Shown: positions 59,972 to 64,000 of the stretch, piece after piece
How positions within the stretch are numbered: the stretch's first letter is position 1
How the letters are laid out: the number at the start of each line of letters is the position of its first letter
Source of the DNA: Lottia gigantea
Taxonomy: Eukaryota > Mollusca > Gastropoda > Lottiidae
Reading direction: 5' to 3'
Length of the DNA: 64,000 nt
Assembly (NCBI RefSeq): GCF_000327385.1
Contig: NW_008708117.1
Location: 293,810-357,809 of the forward strand
Translations under genes and position numbers: made by a program
Notes under the pieces: generated by a model
Databases searched by the model: none
What the model saw: the letters and a program-made list of their open reading frames with translations, nothing else
What the model was told of the DNA's origin: nothing

Positions 59972-60529
59972 ATGCTTATGGTGTGGCACAGAAGCTCGCA
60001 AGTCAAGGTTTTTTTTTAAAGTTTATCTGAAATCTTGAACCATTTATATATTCTTAATTTGAAACCCGTCTGCAAAAAAATATCTGGCAACGCTTTGCTA
60101 ATCAGATAAACGGTTTATGTGGTCAATCTTGCTCTCTCCAAAATGTTTTTGTTTTTGAATTACTTCAAGGAATAGAGCCATCTAATTATTTGCAGTATTG
60201 TTTCTTTCATTTCAAATTTGATACTGATTTTATTCCTTCAACTTATTAATTTGATCATGTATTTATATCTTTCAGGTTAGAAATGGTAAATCGTCTGGTA
60301 ATTTACCTAGCCGCAATAGCACTGCAACAATAGGAGTGTTCTGGGGTCATGGCCTGTATGGTTCTCCAGACCTCCTATTCACAGATGAAGAGGAACAGAT
60401 GAAGAACAGATGAAGCGGCGCCTACAGAACAGATGAAGAACAGATAAAGAAAAGATTAACAGGGGAAAAAGAGGGACCTTCAATGAGTGCTCAATAAGAA
60501 GAACCACGTCTATAGATGAAAAGCCGTTG
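59972..60529 (+). ncRNA. Exon cassette 5, partial (end of C, complete D)
   Basis: The last 31 bases of exon C (TGCTTATGGTGTGGCACAGA ... CGCAAG) end at 60002, but the GC donor is changed (CAAG/tcaagg). D5 runs 60276-60529, acceptor CTTTCAG, donor GTTG/gtatgt. D5 shares the GGCGCCTACAGAACAGATGA tail with D4. Unlike D1-D4, its first part is open past the position where they share TGA, and the small CTGTA/TACAG hairpin is lost. Exons A and B are missing; the foldback and BEL/Pao segment stands in their place. Confidence 0.5.
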
Positions 60530-60770
60530 GTATGTTACAAGGGTTTTAGTGAACATAGTCATCTAATTATTTACCAGTTAATTATGTCTGCTAACCATGA
60601 CGTATGGTTCCTCTACAATTGAATTAAAATGTATGGAAATTTCAATATCTGTAGGGTATTTGATAACTGGCATATTTCCTTGAAAATGAAAATGTAGCAT
60701 TTAATTCATAAATTTAAAATGTCAAAAAGTACAATATTTATAGGCTTACATTTGCATATGATTTTAAAGG

Positions 60771-60900
60771 AATACTACCCCTTAGAATGAACATTTAATT
60801 CATATTCTCAAATTTGGCCTATAAGAGTATGTATTTATCAGTGGGGTAACATGATTTTCTAACTCACTGCTTTCCTGTGTGACCCCAATATGCATGAAGT
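60771..60900 (+). mobile_element. R1-like repeat
   Basis: Starts AAGGAATACTACCCCTTAGA and contains TAAGAGTATGTATTTATCAG, similar to 1-115 but diverged in its second half. It lies between D5 and E3. Confidence 0.5.
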
Positions 60901-61156
60901 TCGAACCTGGGCTCTTTGGAAAAAGTGAAAAAGTGCCAAAAATTGCTGGTTTCCATATTTTCAGAAAGGCTCAAAAAACTTCTGAACTAAAAGAGGTTTA
61001 GAATTGTCGTATTACAGCTTTGTAAAGCTCAGATTTGGAATTACTTTGTGTCTAAATTTCAAGTATTTTGGCTGTGTTGAAGTTTGATGAAGCCTGTTTT
61101 TTTCCAATCTTATTAAAATTAGTTCGTTTCTTCTTTGTTTTCTGATATCATTTTCA

Positions 61157-61402
61157 GTCTACACTGTAACCTAGGAAGTTTTCTACCAATTCCAAGGTAT
61201 TTTTAACCAAGCACAGCATGTCATGTAAAACTCGTTTCTTGATAAAAAGTTGTGAGATAGTGAAACCCCAAAAGGCTGTCATATTGCTCTAAATAAAGTT
61301 TCAATATCCCACAATTCCTTATTTTATCACATTGGTTAAAAATGCTACCTTTTGGGACAAGCTTTTGGTAGAAAACTTCTTAAATTACAATGTAAACTAA
61401 AA
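61157..61402. repeat. Foldback element with about 65-bp arms
   Basis: Left arm GTCTACACTGTAACCTAGGA ... ATTTTTAACCAA; right arm TTGGTTAAAAATGC ... TTACAATGTAAAC. The arms differ at scattered positions around a loop of about 110 bp. No coding content. Confidence 0.7.
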
Positions 61403-61712
61403 ATATCGTACAACAAACAAGATACGAAATTCTCATTAGATTGTTTTTTGTCTGACTGTGTGCTTCTTTGCGAACATGCATGAAAGTGCATACTGTATCC
61501 TTGTATACTAATAAATCCATAAAACTATTCAACAATGTTCAGCGTTGTTCAATAATTACTTGTAGACTACTTACATTTCTTTTGCATTTAACTGCTGTTT
61601 ATTTTAAGAGGTATTTTGTTTAAAAAAGCCAGTTTTGACCAAATTAAGTAGTTGTGTTGGCAAAGATATTCTAGCTTCAGATTATCTACATAATAATTTT
61701 TTTTTATTTCAG

Positions 61713-62530
61713 CTGAAGAGCTCAAAGGAAGATGGTATTTCTGCATTAATTTGGTGTTTCTTTATTGATTTGGTGTTTCTGCATTGATTATGTGTTTCTG
61801 CATTGATTAGGTGCTCCTGTATTGATTTGGTGTAAATGAGTTCCGAATTCTGCTTCCAGCGACATATTTCTACTTGTGCCTTTTGAACTGACTTTCTCCT
61901 TGTGCTAGAATAAGTGATAATCTGGGAAAAATCAATGCCAACAATTTTGGCCAAGGACCAGCTGTTAGACAGGATCTTATGAACCCTGTTTCTCAAAAAA
62001 TCTTATGATCAATTTTTGTCTTAAGTATGGTAATTCTTGGCGTAAAATTCCTCATTTACGACAAATTTGTTTTCGTAAGATTTTTTTAGAAACAGGGGTC
62101 CAGGTATTTCTGCTTTCATTTGGTGTTTCTGCACCTTTTATTATACCAGTCAATCATATCATACCTTTCCACTACCTTTCAACAAAAATTGCCATGATAC
62201 AAAGACCATCAGTAGTTATTTGGATGTTGATTGACATGCATTTCTTCTTTTTTTCTGTTTTGATTTCTGCTTTTTTGTTCGTATTTCTGCTTTTTGATTT
62301 GAAAGTTGGCAGTTGAGGTCAAAAGTTAGTGTATGAAGTGGAATGTCAAAGATCGTGATCGAGGTTAAAGTTCAATGATAGTTGTCGAGGTCAAAAGTCA
62401 AAGTTGGTGGTTGAGGTCAAAGGTCAAAGTTGGTGGTTGAGGTCATAGGTCAAAGTTGGAATTTGAGTTCAAGTTCAAAGATGGTATTGGAGTTCAAGGG
62501 TCAAAGTTGGTTGTTGAGGTCAAAGTTTTA
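61713..62530 (+). ncRNA. E3 module: third copy of the acceptor and minisatellite order
   Basis: Starts after TTTTATTTCAG with CTGAAGAGCTCAAAGGAAGA. Alpha-type units occur at 61745-61835 and near 62100-62140 (ATTTGGTGTTTCTGCA). A beta-like pyrimidine-rich stretch is at 62240-62300, then gamma at 62305-62530 (GTTGAGGTCAAAG, with a perfect AGGTCAAAGGTCA). A foldback MITE (61978-62100, arms ACCCTGTTTCT / AGAAACAGGGGT) is inserted inside. Gamma units here carry AAAGTTGGTGG in place of the AAGATGGCGG of E1. Confidence 0.5.
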
Positions 62531-64000
62531 TATTCAGGTTATGGTGGTATGGATGGAGGGATGGTTATCAGATGAGAAGAAGCATGCAGATAAAGAAAGG
62601 TATGGTCATCTAAATATTTTTATTTTACCAGCCCATAAAGATGAAACGATGTCATAATTGCAGTGTTCAATGAGGGAAATTCTGCAGGATATTAGGATTT
62701 TGATTTCCACGAGTCAAGGATGTGAATGCCTTTATCACACAGGGCCTTAGTTTATTGTCCCATCCAAGCAACTAGACCCTTTTTCATGCCGGCGCCTCTG
62801 GATTGCATCATTGAAAACTTCAAAGGTATAGTCTCAAGTGAAGCAAGGAAGCATCTAACCTACATAACCACAGCTGCTTCCTGCCCGCTGATTAAACCAT
62901 GGCACTTTCTCAATTTTTTTAATTAAAATTTTTGAATATACTTTTTTTTTTCAGATGATTGTGGAAAGAGTAATGGTTTTCAGTTTCTGTTTGTTTGGCT
63001 GTCTGCCTATTTTTGTTCATGACTTTTGTTTAGTTGGGTTGGTTTTAGTTTTTTTTGGATTATGAATTGGATTAAAAGTTTGGTTAGTTTCAATTTCAAT
63101 TGTAAAGGAGGAGTGTAATGATGTTTTTCTATTTCAGAAATTGGTATTTTTATAGTTAAGAAATAACAGATTATCTGTTGGCTTGTGGATATGTGAGCTT
63201 GGCAGGTAGGAATTCTTTCTGGAACTTGGTCTTACTGTTTAGTATTATTTTTTCTTTTTAGATTTTTTTCTACAAATTTTATGATTTTCTAAATCAGATA
63301 TAGGTATTTATTCAGTTTAAAGAATTGTGAAAACGGAAAATATTGGTTTGTGTTAGGTAATGTTCGGGTGGGACAAAATACCTATGCCACGTGTGATACA
63401 ATTTTGGGTACTCAACGGTGTAACATTCAAAAAATAGTAAAATGTAGAGAAAAAAGTCAGATGGTTTATTATTTATTTTGTAAATTATTTTCAAAATTTT
63501 GCATACTGACCCTTTAATATATATGTTATTTTAATTATCTCCTTTCTACTGTAAATAACTTTATTGAGATAAGAATATATTGGTGTATGGTTTAAGATAA
63601 TGGTGTCGGAGTATGGTGTCAGATAATGGTGTTCAGATAATGGTGTTGGTGCATGGTGTCAGATAATGGTGTTTATATGGTCTTAAAAGGTGAAATGCGT
63701 CATAAATGCACATTTTTCTACTTTCATTTCTAAAGTAGCATTAGATGTTTTCTCCCGGCTCCTACATTGGAGAATTTTAAGGAGGAGCTGTATCAATAAT
63801 CCCGATTACAATACTCCAATATCGAAAAGTATCAGAAATCCCGATTACAAAACACGGGATTTCTGGGACATTTTCGTAAGGACCTCTGTCTTGAATTAAG
63901 GGACGATCTCATTATTACTGTTAGCGGGAAATACAAAAAAAATAATTGTGTTCTGGACCCTTCATGTAATCGTGATTTTCTGGTATTTTCCGCAAAAAGT
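62531..64000. other. Right end: SINE fragment, low-complexity repeats and an LTR-like fragment
   Basis: A minus-oriented S1 SINE piece lies at about 62645-62800. An acceptor-like TTTTTTTTTTCAG ends at 62954, followed by sequence distantly like 52690-53300. Short repeats of GGTGTCAGATAAT occur at 63595-63675. From 63770 to the window edge is sequence related to the LTR-like repeats at 56.3-57.8 kb, with an inverted match to 56810-56860 at 63940-64000. No coding exon is supported. Confidence 0.45.

Overview
This is a eukaryotic, AT-rich, intron-rich nuclear window. Host genes have short exons with GT-AG introns. The repeats (tRNA-derived SINEs, many short TIR elements, a hammerhead-like motif, a BEL/Pao remnant) and the protein set best fit a lophotrochozoan, probably a mollusc. 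That assignment is inference from memory of families, not a search result.

Left third, 1-24 kb, conventional genes. A sulfatase gene ends at 837-998 (+). A complete DGCR8/Pasha gene runs on the minus strand (16 coding exons, 14529 to 2514): acidic N-terminus, WW region, heme-site Pro-Cys and two dsRBDs. HGH1, the eEF2-folding ARM-repeat co-chaperone, is divergent from it on the plus strand (3 coding exons, 17027-19800). A two-exon CABIT + SAM protein of the GAREM type lies on the minus strand (23582 to 21237). DGCR8 introns carry large tandem arrays; the biggest (3500-5655) is built from pieces of the gene's own exon 14 and its splice acceptor.

Middle, 24-36 kb. Repeats, plus one unrecognised single-coding-exon gene on the minus strand (31038-30220, 272 aa, basic, internally duplicated).

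Right part, 36-63.5 kb, the unusual region. A four-exon cassette (called A, B, C, D here) occurs five times on the plus strand (36.5-39.1, 44.6-45.9, 46.7-48.0, 48.8-50.3 and a partial copy at 60.0-60.5 kb). Splice sites and exon sequence are kept. Reading frames are not, and the introns of the oldest copy do not align with the others. Exon B keeps complementary 8-9 nt ends even where its interior has been replaced, and exon A keeps a hairpin. Downstream, a fifth exon type (E) carries three minisatellites in a fixed order, the last containing AAGATGGCGG (YY1-type core) and AGGTCAAAGTTCA (DR1-type) units. I read this as a tandemly expanded, spliced long non-coding RNA locus whose layout recalls repeat-modular RNAs such as Xist. 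A long-dead coding family is the main alternative. A foldback structure containing a broken BEL/Pao remnant lies inside it at 55.9-59.9 kb.
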